From Saccharomycopsis malanga (taxonomy: Eukaryota > Ascomycota > Saccharomycetes > Ascoideales > Saccharomycopsidaceae): DNA of 64,000 nucleotides. The notes beneath the pieces are model-generated. The model was not told the origin of the DNA and searched no databases. It saw nothing but the letters and a program-made list of their open reading frames with translations. The position numbers and the translations under genes were made by a program. Below are positions 9,495-21,091 of the stretch, one piece after another (position 1 is the stretch's first letter; each line of letters opens with the position of its first letter). The stretch is from assembly GCA_004014935.1 (NCBI GenBank), contig CP025323.1, positions 2,108,001 through 2,172,000 on the forward strand, in the 5' to 3' direction.

Positions 9495-10827
9495 GCTTCA
9501 ATCTTAATTTAGGCTTTCAACAAGGAAACTGTTTCAATTCAGTTGACAGATTCTGTAACTAAAAACTAACCTTATAATGTTTGTAGAAAAAACAACAGAG
9601 TTTATCACCAATTTGCACTCAATATACAACTTCCTTAAGAATGCAATAAAGCAAATCAGAAACTAGAAGAGCGAAAAAGCAAACAATGAAACTCAAAGTA
9701 ACATGAAAATATTTGCAATTTTAACGTATGAGGAATAAAAGTATTTTCAAAACGGACTTCTCTGAACCGAGGTATAAAGCTTATTGATAAGCACATTACA
9801 CTTTTCTGAGCCCCATGAACTGTTTAGTGTACAGCGGAGGTTGAAATCTGCTAGTTTGACAATATATAATGATTATATCAAATATAAGTTCCTCTGAAAA
9901 CCTATAATAAGCAATACTTCTTTTTAGCTCTTGAGATACCCGTTTCTTTGTAATAAAAGCTCTTTAAAATCCTGGAGGGATCGCAAACAATACTAAAAGC
10001 AATCAACAACTATGGAATAGCGTCAAAAAATAAAGAAAATCTCTATAAAGGTCGAAAAAATCTGATTTTTAAAAAATTATGTGTTATTGATACTTTGTCA
10101 CTATTAAATGTCATGTAATTGACAAATCTTCAAATAAAGCGCACGGCATTAAACTCTAGGATCTAGAGAATATAAAAACTTTTATTTTTGTTTGGATTGA
10201 ATTGTTATGAGGACCCTAGAATATGACTTGAAAGAATTAACTATTTGTTAAAGTTGAGAATTTTCCGTTATATCAAATATTTACTCCCAAATTCAAAATT
10301 TTTTATTGTAATTAGTACTATAATATTGCGAAAAAATTTGAAACGTTATTTTAAGGCTTTGTAAATCAAAACAATCTGGATATCTCTGATTTATTTTGAT
10401 AAAATGTTTGATGATTACTCCGAAATGACAAGAGCGCGAATTGAGTCCCAAAACCTCAAGTGAGGAACGTCACACTTGTTTTTCTGCACTATTCTGCACT
10501 ATTCTGCACAATTTTATGTGGCGCATGGCTTAACCAACTCGGCCACCAGGAAATAGTACGGGATATAGACATATTCCTATTAAAATAAGAGAACATCTTT
10601 ACTTTTACAGAGTATATTTTGGCAATTAATATGATCATTTTATGTTAAATGTGTAACCAGAAATGAAAGGATTGTTCAATTATCTACGAGAGATACTACG
10701 CTTTGAATTGGCTTGCCTGTGAGATCAGTATTGTTGTGGATAACCTTCTTACCCTTGAGCCTGTAAGACCTTTATCTCTTCTCCTCAACAAAATCTGCTA
10801 AACTGTCGCACCAACCGGTTTCCAACA
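9495..10827 (+). repeat. Family B repeat arm, nearly full unit
   Basis: A roughly 1.3 kb AT-rich unit also found, in whole or part, at 21.1-22.7, 22.8-24.4 and 33.5-36.5 kb. Landmarks in order are CAATTTACAACTTCC-like, GATAAGCACATTA, CTGCTAGTTTGACAATATATAA, CCGTTATATCAAATATTTA, a tRNA-like hairpin module (10418-10550, read on the minus strand), AGAGTATATTTT and GTGGATAACCTTCTTACCC. No open reading frame of note. No terminal duplication recognised. Coordinates of the ends are approximate. Confidence 0.7.
10418..10550 (-). repeat. Family B tRNA-Ser/Leu-like hairpin module
   Basis: On the minus strand TGGCCGAGTTGGTTAAGCC is an almost canonical type II (Ser/Leu) tRNA A box and D arm. About 90 nt on, GGGACTCAATTCGC resembles a B box with one extra base. 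Between them lies a hairpin (GCGCCACA with a near-complement TGTGACG) whose loop is built of a 10-bp repeat, TGCACTATTC on the plus strand. This copy has the best-preserved A box of the seven. Confidence 0.6.
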
Positions 10828-10903
10828 AGAAAGCTCTTCCAACACAACTGACATATCGTTGTATTACTACTAAAACTTGGCTTATAATTTTTAGCAGAAA
10901 AGC
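10828..10903 (+). repeat. Start of a second family B unit, cut by a SINE
   Basis: AGCTCTTCCAACACAACTGA and the following CATATCGTTGTATTACTAC match the beginning of the arms at 23.53 and 35.43 kb. The match stops where the SINE-A copy at 10904 begins, so the SINE probably interrupted a tandem second unit. Confidence 0.5.
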
Positions 10904-11182
10904 AGCCAGATCAATGGGCCGTTTGGCCCAGTGGTCCGTGCTTTCGAAGAAGAGAAAAACAAGACCTAACAGGAACACGGGTTCGATTCCCCACACCAAC
11001 ACTTTTTACGATGTTGAACAGGCAAGTGTAACTGACTGAAACACGGCCTACACCAAAGTCTAGTGCTTACTTTCCAATAATGTGACAAGTCTATGGGCTT
11101 GTTTGGGTTGGGGTTTACATAGCAAAAAACTGATACTTACTGGGCTTGAAATATTAGACATTATTATTATTATTACTATTAT
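10904..11182 (+). mobile_element. SINE-A copy, long form with the best B box
   Basis: Plus-strand copy with head GGGCCGTTTGGCCCAGTGG, the AAGAAGAGAAAAACAAGACC block, an intact B box in GGGTTCGATTCCCCACACC (10979-10997), a body shared with 2271-2621 and 17341-17661 (CAAGTGTAACTGACTGAAAC), and the 3' end TACTGGGCTTGAAATATTAG plus (ATT)n tail. It ends about 143 bp upstream of the HEM2 start codon, so it sits in the HEM2 promoter. No clear target-site duplication. Confidence 0.75.
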
Positions 11183-11310
11183 GGAGTTAAGGTGACACCC
11201 CTACACCCTATAATGGCAACGTTCATGAGAGCACAGGAACTTGCATATATCCGCTGATTTTTCAGTTCAAATTTCTATTCTTAAGTCCGATAGTCATTGA
11301 ATATATTTAA

Positions 11311-12345
<1,035 letters not shown>

Positions 12346-13009
12346 GCTTGTTTTCTGTATAGTTTGTTTAATGGACATTAGCTTGGTGTGTGACTGATTA
12401 GATGAAAGTAACAAAGAGAGCGTAGCAACAAAGACAAGTAAGTTCGAATATATAAAAACAATCTGAAGCAAGTAACAAATCTAAATAAAACATATGATGA
12501 ATAATATAGACAGAGAGCAAAATTTTACAAAGGTTGAAAGCATCAACTTGTTTGTATGGCTTGAATATTTTCCTATTATGAGTAGGTTGTGAGTACTAAT
12601 CTTTAATTTGTTAGGGTAGTTGAATTATACATGTCCATATTGCAGAGGAAATTTGAGAGCATTAAAAAAGAGCATTAGAAAAGAGCATTAGAAAGGGCAT
12701 TAGAAAAGAACATAAGAAAAAATCAAAAATAAATCTAATTGTCTCCTTCACTATTACTATAATTTTCCCAGCATCTTTATCATTACTAATATTATAACCA
12801 ACACCGGTTAATGATCCTGACATGGTCCAGCTCACCCAATGTTCAAAAAGGCAATAAACCATTGAGATGCAGACAGGGATATAATGGCGTTTTTTCCTAC
12901 TGGGATTTTACCAAATCTCCTTTTGCTATGTACTGGCCTAAAATAAGAAATCATCATCTCATTACTATGGCTATTAATACTAGTTACTGTATTATTGGTG
13001 ATAAAATTC
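12346..13009. other. HEM2 3' flank
   Basis: AT-rich intergenic DNA with a short run of AAAAGAGCATTAGA-type repeats (12660-12715). No gene recognised. Confidence 0.5.
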
Positions 13010-13307
13010 TGTATGTTTTTATTCCCATGGTTTGATTGACTAGATACATTATCCCCTTATTCTATGTTTTGCTCTTGTTACAGATCCTCCCACGGATCTC
13101 CTTGTTTTATTAACTAATTCTTGTTGGCTAGATCTATGCAGTACTCAAGCGATTGCAATTTCCTATTGTTTCCTTATCTATACGAGTCTACACAGTGGGT
13201 CGCTTACACTTTTAGGTATTCGACTGTTTTAATCACGATTTAAGACTATTTTTGTCCTTTTATATAGTTAGCTTCCGTTTTACCCATTCTCTGATCTTAA
13301 TATTACA
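13010..13307 (+). repeat. Fossil solo-LTR-like remnant
   Basis: Right part (TCCTTTTATATAGTTAGCTTCC, TTTACCCATTCTC, terminal ATTACA) matches fragments at 5885-5956 and 24876-24962. The left part resembles 1485-1640. Left limit is a guess. No internal retroelement genes occur in the window. It looks old and broken. Confidence 0.35.
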
Positions 13308-13325
13308 GCTACATATATAAGTAAT

Positions 13326-13441
13326 GCCACTGGGCCATATGGGTCAGTGCTCTATAGAAGAGAAAAAAGACTAAACAGGAACACGGGTGAGAATATCATG
13401 ATGGTCATTATTGGGCTTTATCAAGTCTTCTTCTTCTTCTT

Positions 13442-13499
<58 letters not shown>
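13326..13499 (+). mobile_element. SINE-A short-form copy with expanded TTC/TTA tail
   Basis: Head GCCACTGGGCCATATGG, then the short-form junction GGGTGAGAATATCATGATGG also present at 20551-20730, then TTATTGGGCTTTATCAAG. Here the usual 3' end is replaced by a compound microsatellite: (TTC)15 at 13426-13470 followed by (TTA)n to 13499. Confidence 0.7.
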
Positions 13500-13500
<1 letters not shown>

Positions 13501-13557
13501 AAAGGATTATTTATGAGTTTATAAATGTTCCAACGAGTATTGTTTGACACATGACAA

Positions 13558-13715
13558 GCATTAATCATTTTTGCTAACATTATTATCGGTATTAATTATT
13601 TTTGCTAAAATTATTATCGGCATTAATCGTATTTGCCAAAATTATTATCAGTAATCATTTTTGTCAACATTTTTATCAGTATCAATCGTATTTACAAACA
13701 TTATTATCGGTATCA
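13558..13715 (+). repeat. Minisatellite, about 31-bp unit, five copies
   Basis: Diverged tandem repeats of GTATTAATCGTATTTGCCAAA plus ATTATTATCG. Five successive units can be followed before the match fades. It lies 200 bp beyond the CRZ1 stop codon. Confidence 0.75.
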
Positions 13716-13913
13716 AACAAAACACTTCGCTTACAAGCAATCTAAAGACCTTCACATCATAAAATAGAATTGAACTGGAATAAATGCGTGAAACAAAAGC
13801 GATAGCAAACAAACACAAATCTTAAGAACTGAAGAATTAAATAAAAGAAAAGAAAAGAAAAGAAAAAAAAAATAAAAAAACAAAAAAATAAAAAAATCAA
13901 GTCGTCAAAAAAG

Positions 13914-15731
13914 TCATTGAGGAGTGTTGGTATCTGGAACTACTGTGAATTCGAAATCCGGAATGGGACTGTCGATAGGCGACACTCCGGGACTGTATAT
14001 CATTTCCATGTTTTTGTTATTATTGTTGAGATAATTGGCGTCGTGCAGGGGCTGTCCCTGAGCTATCATGGTGTCTAAATTATTGGTATTAACCTTGATA
14101 TCCGGCGGAGAGATTGCAAGCAGGGGAATGTTCTGTCCTTGCTGCTGCTGCTGCTGCCCTTGTTCCTGCTGGCGTTTATAGAACGCCTTGTTTGCTTCTT
14201 GTTGTTGCTGTAAAATATGTTGATAGAAATCGATAATGTTTGCATCGCCATTATTCAAATAGCTCAAACTGACAAGGTTTTTCTCCTGTTCTGCCTCCTG
14301 CACTAAAGGCCTTATGCACTCCTTGCCTGCTTCGGTTCGGAAATGTCGTCCTAACGCGTCAATCCGAGCAAACTTTTTACCGCAACCCCATGTTGTTGCG
14401 TCTTTCAAAAACCCTCGGCACTGGAACCGTTTCTCGCCGGTGTGCAAATCCTCGTGTCGTTTCTTGTCGTGCTGTCTGGCAAACGCCTTGCCGCACGTAG
14501 AGCAGATAAACGGTCTCTCGTCTGTATGAGTTCTCTTGTGCGACTTGAGATTGTAGGGTCTGGTGAACTTTTTGTCGCAGAGATCACAGGCATAGATTGA
14601 AGGATGTTTCTGCTGGCGTTTGTTGGAATGGTTTGGAGACGCCAACTCGAGTATTTTTTCCCGGTTCTCTGCCAATGTAAGGCTTTTTTCCCTCGAACGC
14701 GACCGCGACCGTGACCGCGACCGCGACCGCTCTACCGGGCTTTTCGACCCTTTCGGTCTCCCTCGGGTCGGTTCAAACGGGGTGTTCGGATGTAGCAAGT
14801 CGTCGTCATTTCCAGAACTGATTGGTGAGGTGAAAGTCACGTTTTCCTCACTGGTGTTCTGGCGGTTGCCGGCTACATTGGTGATATTCACACTAGGCAA
14901 CAACGAGTCACCGTATTTAGACCGGTTTCCCGAGTTCGGCGACCGTCTCGGCGAGTTTAGCGGCGACAGCTTGTTGGAACTGCCAAACAACGACGGCGTT
15001 TTGGCCGCCTGCTGCTCCACGTCCTTGTATTTGATGACCGGGGTGACGTCTGGGTTGCGTGACGTGTCGCTGTAAATGCTATGAAAGGTCTGCAAGTTCT
15101 GCACAGTAAGCCGGTTTGGGTCCGATTTCGCCTCCATGGGCTGGAAACTATCAAGATATCCATTGGTTATAGCGTACGGGTCGCCCTGCGCGTCGTTGTT
15201 CATCGAAATAGCATCGTTGAAGTCGTTGTTGACCGAAAAAGGCGACGCTGCTGCAGATAAATACGGCGAGTTTGCATTGGACGACAAATCAGACAAGTTC
15301 GATGTCGACCCATGCCGTTGGAGCATCTCGTTCGGGAGAGCCAATAGATTACTGGTCAGCTGAGTGGCCCCCGGATTAAACCCCCGGTTCTGGCTGAATC
15401 CGGCCGCCACCGAATTCTGCTCAAAAGGATTGATAAAGTCAACATTCGACAAGTTGTCAACCACCCCATTGTGGCTGCTGTTGTTGTAGATCGAATGCTG
15501 TGCAAACCCATCAGAACCACCCATTAATTGGTTCATCAAACTCAAGGTCATTTCCGTACCCTCCGGAGCCGGATTGGTCGACGGTGGAGGCGGTTCCGGA
15601 GGCGCATTTCCGGAGTATGCCGGAAAGGATCCGTCGTTCGTGAAAGGCGACATGCTAAACAAGTCGTCCAAGCTGCCATCTGCATTGCTGTGGTTGTGGT
15701 TGTGGTTGTTGTTGTTGTTCTGGTAGTTCAT
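13914..15731 (-). CDS. CRZ1: Calcineurin-responsive C2H2 zinc-finger transcription factor
   Basis: Transcription factor that enters the nucleus after calcineurin dephosphorylation and activates calcium, cell-wall and ion stress genes. The 605-residue product carries three C-terminal fingers: [20 protein letters not shown] (from residue 380), [19 protein letters not shown] (408 on) and the atypical long third finger FQCRGF...[16 protein letters not shown] (436-465). This set is diagnostic of Crz1. Upstream are poly-Asn/His and Gln-rich stretches and many Ser-Pro sites. A calcineurin-docking PxIxIT-like motif, PSVNIT, lies at 279-284. An AT-hook-like TRGRPKGSK is at 322-330 and an Arg-Ser dipeptide run at about 336-347, encoded by CGGTCG-type repeats. 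The Arg-Ser run is not a usual Crz1 feature that I recall. Confidence 0.9.
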   Translation of the reverse strand: MNYQNNNNNHNHNHSNADGSLDDLFSMSPFTNDGSFPAYSGNAPPEPPPPSTNPAPEGTEMTLSLMNQLMGGSDGFAQHSIYNNSSHNGVVDNLSNVDFINPFEQNSVAAGFSQNRGFNPGATQLTSNLLALPNEMLQRHGSTSNLSDLSSNANSPYLSAAASPFSVNNDFNDAISMNNDAQGDPYAITNGYLDSFQPMEAKSDPNRLTVQNLQTFHSIYSDTSRNPDVTPVIKYKDVEQQAAKTPSLFGSSNKLSPLNSPRRSPNSGNRSKYGDSLLPSVNITNVAGNRQNTSEENVTFTSPISSGNDDDLLHPNTPFEPTRGRPKGSKSPVERSRSRSRSRSRSREKSLTLAENREKILELASPNHSNKRQQKHPSIYACDLCDKKFTRPYNLKSHKRTHTDERPFICSTCGKAFARQHDKKRHEDLHTGEKRFQCRGFLKDATTWGCGKKFARIDALGRHFRTEAGKECIRPLVQEAEQEKNLVSLSYLNNGDANIIDFYQHILQQQQEANKAFYKRQQEQGQQQQQQGQNIPLLAISPPDIKVNTNNLDTMIAQGQPLHDANYLNNNNKNMEMIYSPGVSPIDSPIPDFEFTVVPDTNTPQ

Positions 15732-17340
15732 CGTCGAGACAGCCGTTTGTATGTGATCGTCTGGTAATGTTTAATGGCTCCTTTTTCATGGGCTAAACCG
15801 TAGCAATATCAGATTCTAATAGGGAACCCCCCCAATATATCAAAGCCCAGACAATTTAAGAACAGCGGTGCTTTCTTTGTTGACAATAAAATGGCTATGC
15901 GCAGTGAAAAAATATTGGAAAAAAGCAACGAAAGACGCCATCTCCTAGTAATTATCGTATTTAACAGAAAAAAAAAATACACCATAATATTCAATTTAGA
16001 AAAAGCGGTTGGAAAGTGGCAGTGCGCTGCTGACATGCACGAGTATGTGCTCTGATGCGCCGTGACGTGGAGTGACGCACAGTTATATCATACGAAATGC
16101 GGTTTGATGCATGGGCTACAGGACTTTTACGGGCTCGCCAGGCTGTTTCCTGGCTAGCGAGTGAGTCTTGGATGTGTTTATGTGTGATTGTTGGGGCTGA
16201 ATAACAATGTTTGGTGCTATAAAAGGTGTGTTTTGAAGTCAAGAGCTTTGTAGCCGTTTCAGCGGTAGTAGAGAATATTATATCCTGAAATGAAGAAAGA
16301 CGACAATAACTAGTTATAATCATTAGTTTTGGAGAGCTTTTCAATGTAATTCACAATGTATGAAGAAGTGTTTGATTTATATGTATTATAGAGTGCGTGC
16401 AATGAATAATAAGTCCATAATGGACATATATAGGCGTTGTATATATGGACTCCTAGCAAAGCTAAAGTTACACAGATGACCATTGGAAAATACTTGAATG
16501 GAACATCTTTATTTATAAATTCTTCAGAGAGTTTTAACTTCAAGACTAGTGAAGAAAATGGGTCTATGTCTGCACTTTTATTTCAATACAGAGTGTTCAA
16601 GTAAAACTGCAACTATGGCCATTGATTGAAGCCCATCCCTGGATAAGCCTGGTAGAAATGTAAAGATCATGTAGGACTAAATGATTGAACTGTTGGCTGG
16701 TAAACAGTTGGTGGCTGAGATAACTTTTAAAAGTCAAATGGCTTAAGATATTTGGTTGCGAGCACTGTGGCGCAAATAGAGCGCTTGATGGTAAAATTTC
16801 AACGGTTCAATTCGCTTTATTGGCATTTTTATTTATTTATTTATTAGTTGTAAAGTAATTACCATTCAGTATAATATTTTCAAAATCTATCAGAATAGTT
16901 GATATGTGCAACAAATATACAGTGATGTAATATAGTCTTGTGTTGACGGAGAATGGGGGAATACGTAGTTTGGGTATGAAAAATGAGGCAGAAAGTAGCA
17001 AGAAACGATATATAATTTTGGATTTGTAGATCAAAGAGATGGAATAAAGTCAGTTGAGGGGCTCTTTAACTGGTAGAGTAACTTGCAAGAATAAAGCTAA
17101 TTGAAAAATAAGATGGTTGACCATCAAATTACCAACCTTTTAAGCAATAGAGAATAACGGGGTTGAGCAATAGAGAATAACGAGATCTAGTCAATCGAAA
17201 GGAAGCTAAAAGCATCTTACTATTATTATTACATAAAAGCGCGAGAGAAGGTTGATACATGTACTTTATTAAAGTATAATTGTAGTCCTTTTGAATCTTT
17301 CAAAAATCTATTGCAGTTGCATTTGGCAAAACTAAAATAA
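15732..17340. other. CRZ1 upstream region
   Basis: About 1.6 kb upstream of CRZ1 and downstream of FAA2 with no supported gene. Minus-strand frames of 60-120 codons occur but lack a convincing start or homology. One near 16325-16543 could encode a single hydrophobic helix but starts without ATG. A tRNA-like relic lies at 16758-16850. Confidence 0.5.
16758..16850 (+). repeat. tRNA-like relic with (TTTA)n tail
   Basis: TGGCGCAAATAG (16768-16779) resembles an A box and GGTTCAATTCGC (16804-16815) a B box. A (TTTA)n tail follows at 16826-16845. It shares its B-box surroundings with the relic at 5372-5432. No tRNA fold. Possibly a tiny SINE of a third type. Confidence 0.4.
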
Positions 17341-17661
17341 TACTAATAATAATAATGATAATATCTTATATTTCGAGCCCAATAAAATAGCAGTTTGGCA
17401 TATACGCGCCCAGTCTAAAGAAATATGGTAAAATCCAGTGGGGAAAACCCAATCAGGTCCAATCATCATAATTGTTTAATTTACCAAATTGGAAAGCACG
17501 CATTTATTGGTCTAGGCACTTCAGACAGTTGCCTATTCAACATTGTAAAAAGCAGCGAGTAAGAGTGATCCGTCTTCGAACCTGCCCGTTTGAGAGTACT
17601 ATTTACTGAACTATGCTGTCAGGTCTTTTTGTCCTAGAGCACTGGCCATCTGGCGCAGTGG
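17341..17661 (-). mobile_element. SINE-A copy, long form
   Basis: Minus-strand copy with head GGCCAGTGCTCTAGGAC, a second tRNA-like block CATAGTTCAGTAAATAG, a B-box-like GGTTCGAAGAC, and the long body (AGGCAACTGTCTGAAGTG, TTAAACAATTATGATGATTG). It ends with the standard 3' end GGGCTCGAAATATAAGATATT and a (TTA)n tail. It ends 27 bp beyond the FAA2 stop, in sense with FAA2. No clear target-site duplication. Confidence 0.75.
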
Positions 17662-17688
17662 TAATATACAAATATTCACAATATTTAA

Positions 17689-19848
17689 TCAAATAGAGCC
17701 TTCTTTGTAAAGAGTATCGATGTTGTGCTTGTGGACTTTTGCAGCAATTGCTCTTTTCAACTTCATGGTAGGAGTTACACAATCGTTTTCAATAGTCAAG
17801 GGGTCAATCAAAAAGTAGGCGTTTCTGATTTTCTCAAAACCAAAGAGGCCAGAGTTTTTGATATGATTATTAGCTTCAGATAGCAAGAACCGACGCAAGC
17901 CCAAATCTTTAGAAACAAGAAGCGATTCAATGTGTTTTTCGGACTCGATTTCAAAGATTGGTTTGTTGATGTCGTTAATTTTAGGGTTTGAGTTTTTCAC
18001 CTTTTTGACGTAATTAAAAACCGAGAGTGGGGTGACGGCAACAATGGACACTAAATGGTCCTCAAAGGAGTTTCCGTAAATGAAGATTTGCTCCATAAAG
18101 TCGCAATTGGACAAGTATATGTTCTCCACCTTTTCCACGGCAACATACTCGCCCTGGGAGAGCTTGAAAAAGTTCTTGACTCTGTCGATGATCATCAACT
18201 TGCCGTCGTTATCCAAGCGTCCAACGTCGCCGGTGCAAAACCAGCCATTGTCGAAGGCGTCTCTTGTTTTCTCGGGGTCTTTGAAGTATCTTTTGAAAAT
18301 CTGTGGGCCTCTCAAGAGGATTTCGCCCGAGCGGTTTGCTTCGAAAGTGTAGTCCAACTCAGGCAAGTCCCGGAGACGCAATTCGGTGGTGACTGCGACA
18401 GGACCAACACTTTTCAAGTTTGTTTCGTACTTGTTGCTTAAGGCGATGGCAGCGAATGTTTCGGAAAGCCCGTAGCCGCAGTAGAAAGAGCAGCCAAAGG
18501 CAGTACGCAAGAATTTGACCGAGGACTCGTTGATGGGAGCACCCCCGGATATCAAAAAGTCCAAGTCGGCAAAACCGAGCTGCTGTCTGATTTTCGAAAG
18601 AAACACCTTCTTGAGCAAGGCGTTGACAAAGCCTTTGCCGTTGAAGCCCAAGGTGTAGTCCCAGAAGTGTTTGAACGCCAAGACGCTTCGGACGACCGCG
18701 CCCTGGACCCCCGGAAGACTCTTGAACCGGGCGTTCAAGCCCTGCTCGATCTTGCTGTAGATGCGGGGCACCCCGCACACGTGTGTTGACGTTCCGAGGA
18801 CCTTGATGTCGTCAAGAAACGTGCGCACGTCGCTGGGGTCGTGTGCAAGCGCTATCTTGGCCCCGGCGGTTATCTCGAATGCCACCTTGAAACGCTCCAA
18901 GACATGTGCCAAGGGCAAGAAGCAGAATGACACCGGCTGTGCGGGGATCTCCACCTGGCAGAAACAGAGCGTGATCCCGCACATGAAGCTCTCGTGAGTC
19001 AACTCCACACCCTTGGGGGTGCCCGAGGTCCCGGAAGTAAACGATATCGTGACCAAGTCGTCCTTTTTCGGAGGACGGTGAGCATGCATGTTGGCGTGGC
19101 CAATCGCCAGAAGCTCCTCAAAGGTTATCAACTCCAATCCTACAGAAGCGGCCTTAGCTACGAGCGGCCGGTCGTCCGCCGCCAAGTCATCCATCGAAAC
19201 AAGCACTTTCAACGAGCTCAAACTGTCGCCAGCAGCTTCCTTGAGCTCCAAAATCTTACTAATCTTACTCTTCGAAAGAACAATTACAGGCGACGCCGTC
19301 AACTTGAGAATAAACTCGGACGACTCCTTGCCCAACGAGTCATACAAGGTCGTGTTGGCAATCGAATACGCATGTGACGCCAAGTCGCTGATTATCCACT
19401 CATACGTGTTCCCTGAATACAAGGACAAGATAAAGTTGCCGGCATCAATCTCCGGGTACTTGGCAACCACGTTGAGAAGCCCTGACCCTATCTTGTCTCT
19501 CATAGCCGCCGCTTCCGCGTATGTTTCGTAGCGGTACTCGCCAAACGTTCCGTCTTGGTGTTTTACTCTACGACCTAGAAAGCCAGACTTGCCATGGTGC
19601 TTCAACGTCTTTTCAAACACATCGTAAATCGTGTCCACGTCCGGATGCAACGTTGTAAACACCCCATCTTTTGCCGCCGCGTTCCGGAACACTGGCGAAT
19701 ATCCGGCTGCCTCACTCCCCGGCACCACCACTGCTCGACTCACCGCCGTCCCGGAATACGGAAACTTTTTCAACGCTTCGCTGAAACTTTCGCCCTCCTT
19801 AACAACCGTAGGAGCTCTTTTTGCCCATCCGCTCTTGCTGCCCTCCAT
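17689..19848 (-). CDS. FAA2: Long/medium-chain acyl-CoA synthetase, Faa2-like
   Basis: Activates fatty acids to acyl-CoA with ATP. S. cerevisiae Faa2 is the peroxisomal enzyme. The 719-residue product has the AMP-binding signature TISFTSGTSGTPKG (about 268-281), GYGLSETFAAIALSNKY, and the FACS motif DNGWFCTGDVGRL with DRVKNFFKLSQGEYVAVEKV. The N-terminal half matches Faa2 more than Faa1/Faa4 (EWIISDLASHAYSIANTTLY; yeast [20 protein letters not shown]). The C-terminus is YKEGSI, which is not a PTS1 signal, so peroxisomal import by Pex5 is not supported from the sequence. A clear ATG at 19848 gives the expected N-terminus. A SINE-A copy lies directly downstream. Confidence 0.88.
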   Translation of the reverse strand: MEGSKSGWAKRAPTVVKEGESFSEALKKFPYSGTAVSRAVVVPGSEAAGYSPVFRNAAAKDGVFTTLHPDVDTIYDVFEKTLKHHGKSGFLGRRVKHQDGTFGEYRYETYAEAAAMRDKIGSGLLNVVAKYPEIDAGNFILSLYSGNTYEWIISDLASHAYSIANTTLYDSLGKESSEFILKLTASPVIVLSKSKISKILELKEAAGDSLSSLKVLVSMDDLAADDRPLVAKAASVGLELITFEELLAIGHANMHAHRPPKKDDLVTISFTSGTSGTPKGVELTHESFMCGITLCFCQVEIPAQPVSFCFLPLAHVLERFKVAFEITAGAKIALAHDPSDVRTFLDDIKVLGTSTHVCGVPRIYSKIEQGLNARFKSLPGVQGAVVRSVLAFKHFWDYTLGFNGKGFVNALLKKVFLSKIRQQLGFADLDFLISGGAPINESSVKFLRTAFGCSFYCGYGLSETFAAIALSNKYETNLKSVGPVAVTTELRLRDLPELDYTFEANRSGEILLRGPQIFKRYFKDPEKTRDAFDNGWFCTGDVGRLDNDGKLMIIDRVKNFFKLSQGEYVAVEKVENIYLSNCDFMEQIFIYGNSFEDHLVSIVAVTPLSVFNYVKKVKNSNPKINDINKPIFEIESEKHIESLLVSKDLGLRRFLLSEANNHIKNSGLFGFEKIRNAYFLIDPLTIENDCVTPTMKLKRAIAAKVHKHNIDTLYKEGSI

Positions 19849-20535
19849 TTCTTTTTCTCCGTAATTTAAACTTACAACCTCGCCTAACAGGGATTATCAA
19901 CAACCAGATCCAAACTTAATCTCCTCTAAAATCTACGCCAGGGATTCCCTTCCTTTCATATATATTTATACACCTCCATTTCCCGCTTGCTGATTCGCGA
20001 CCACCTGCTTGCAGCTCCTCGCATCCTCATTTACCCGGACACACCTGCTGTGGGGAACTCAAACCAGCGTGACGTCTTTTTCTAGGCACTCAACTCAAAA
20101 CTTTTCACGCCATTTCGCTTAAAGGCTGCTGGTTTCCAATTGTCCTGAAAATCAGTTGCTGAACCTTAAAATGAGGGGCAGTTAACCACTATTTACGAGC
20201 TGCACCTTCCCTGCTCGGAGTACGCATGGATGCTTCCTCTTCTGCAAGGTACCTTGTCAGGCATTGAAATTTCCTAAAAACAGTAGCTTTTTCTCCCATT
20301 GCGGAGCTTTTTTAACCCGTACTAAGTAGCCATTACCCGGTGATGCAAACATCCCAGGGCTGCAAATATTGTAAGATGTATATATCACTGCTACTATGGC
20401 CTAGTGCTACTCTGGCCTGTTGTTTGAGGGTTATGTTTGGCACGTATTTTTGATGTTAGAATTGGAAAGTTTGCATTGTTAGTGTGTACCAAAAAAAGAA
20501 AATGTTCTCTATTAATTTTTTCCAATTATTTGAAT
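19849..20535. other. FAA2 upstream region
   Basis: About 690 bp of relatively GC-richer promoter DNA. No gene and no regulator site that I can assign with confidence. Confidence 0.5.
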
Positions 20536-20550
20536 TAAATAGTGCTAAAT

Positions 20551-20730
20551 AGCCGCTGGGCCGTATGGCTCAGTGGCCTGTGCTCTCGTAGAAGAGAAAA
20601 AATACCTAAGAGGAACATGGGTGAGAATATCATGATAGACATTATTGGGCTTTACCAAGTTCTTCTAGACATGACGCGTATATACCAAACTGATATGTAC
20701 TGGGCTCGAAATATATGATATTATTATTAC
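20551..20730 (+). mobile_element. SINE-A short form with 15-bp target-site duplication
   Basis: A 180-bp copy flanked by a perfect 15-bp direct repeat, TAAATAGTGCTAAAT, at 20536-20550 and 20731-20745. Starts AGCCGCTGGGCCGTATGG (A-box-like TGGCTCAGTGG follows), passes through the short-form junction GGTGAGAATATCATGATAG, and ends GGGCTCGAAATATATGATA plus a short (TTA)n tail. No B box. This is a clean, complete insertion. Confidence 0.88.
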
Positions 20731-20961
20731 TAAATAGTGCTAAATTTGTTTCTTTGAAGTGGGGTGACTTAATGGCCATGGCATTAGTAACGGGATTTTG
20801 TATAGACATATGAATAATGAGAAAAAACGATGCATAAGCTGTATTTTTAAATAGTGAATAATCTAAAATTAGATAGAAAACGACTGTTTAGAGGGCTAAG
20901 AGTCTATGCAAAATTCCATTGTCCTTTTATAAGAAAATATATCTGATAACTTGGTGTAATA

Positions 20962-21091
20962 TATCACTGGGTCGTATGGCTCAGTGGCTAGTACTCTCTG
21001 AGCTGTCTGGAATACGGCTTACACCAAGAGTGCTTACTTTTCAAGTTTTCAAATTAGAAAATTATGATGATTGGACTTGATTAGGTTTTCC
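20962..21091 (+). mobile_element. SINE-A fragment interrupted by a family B arm
   Basis: Starts ATCACTGGGTCGTATGGC and TCAGTGG, includes part of the body (TTCAAATTAGAAAATTATGA, GATTGGACTTGATTAGG), then stops at GGTTTTCC where family B sequence begins. The 3' end of this SINE was not found on the far side of the repeat block. Confidence 0.6.

Noticed and set aside
15991-16344. 117-codon minus-strand frame upstream of CRZ1
   Set aside because: Ser/His/Thr-rich with no domain; overlaps another random frame; likely chance.
16310-16543. 77-codon minus-strand frame with a hydrophobic segment
   Set aside because: Begins without ATG, no donor, branch or acceptor signals found for an upstream exon, no homology recalled.
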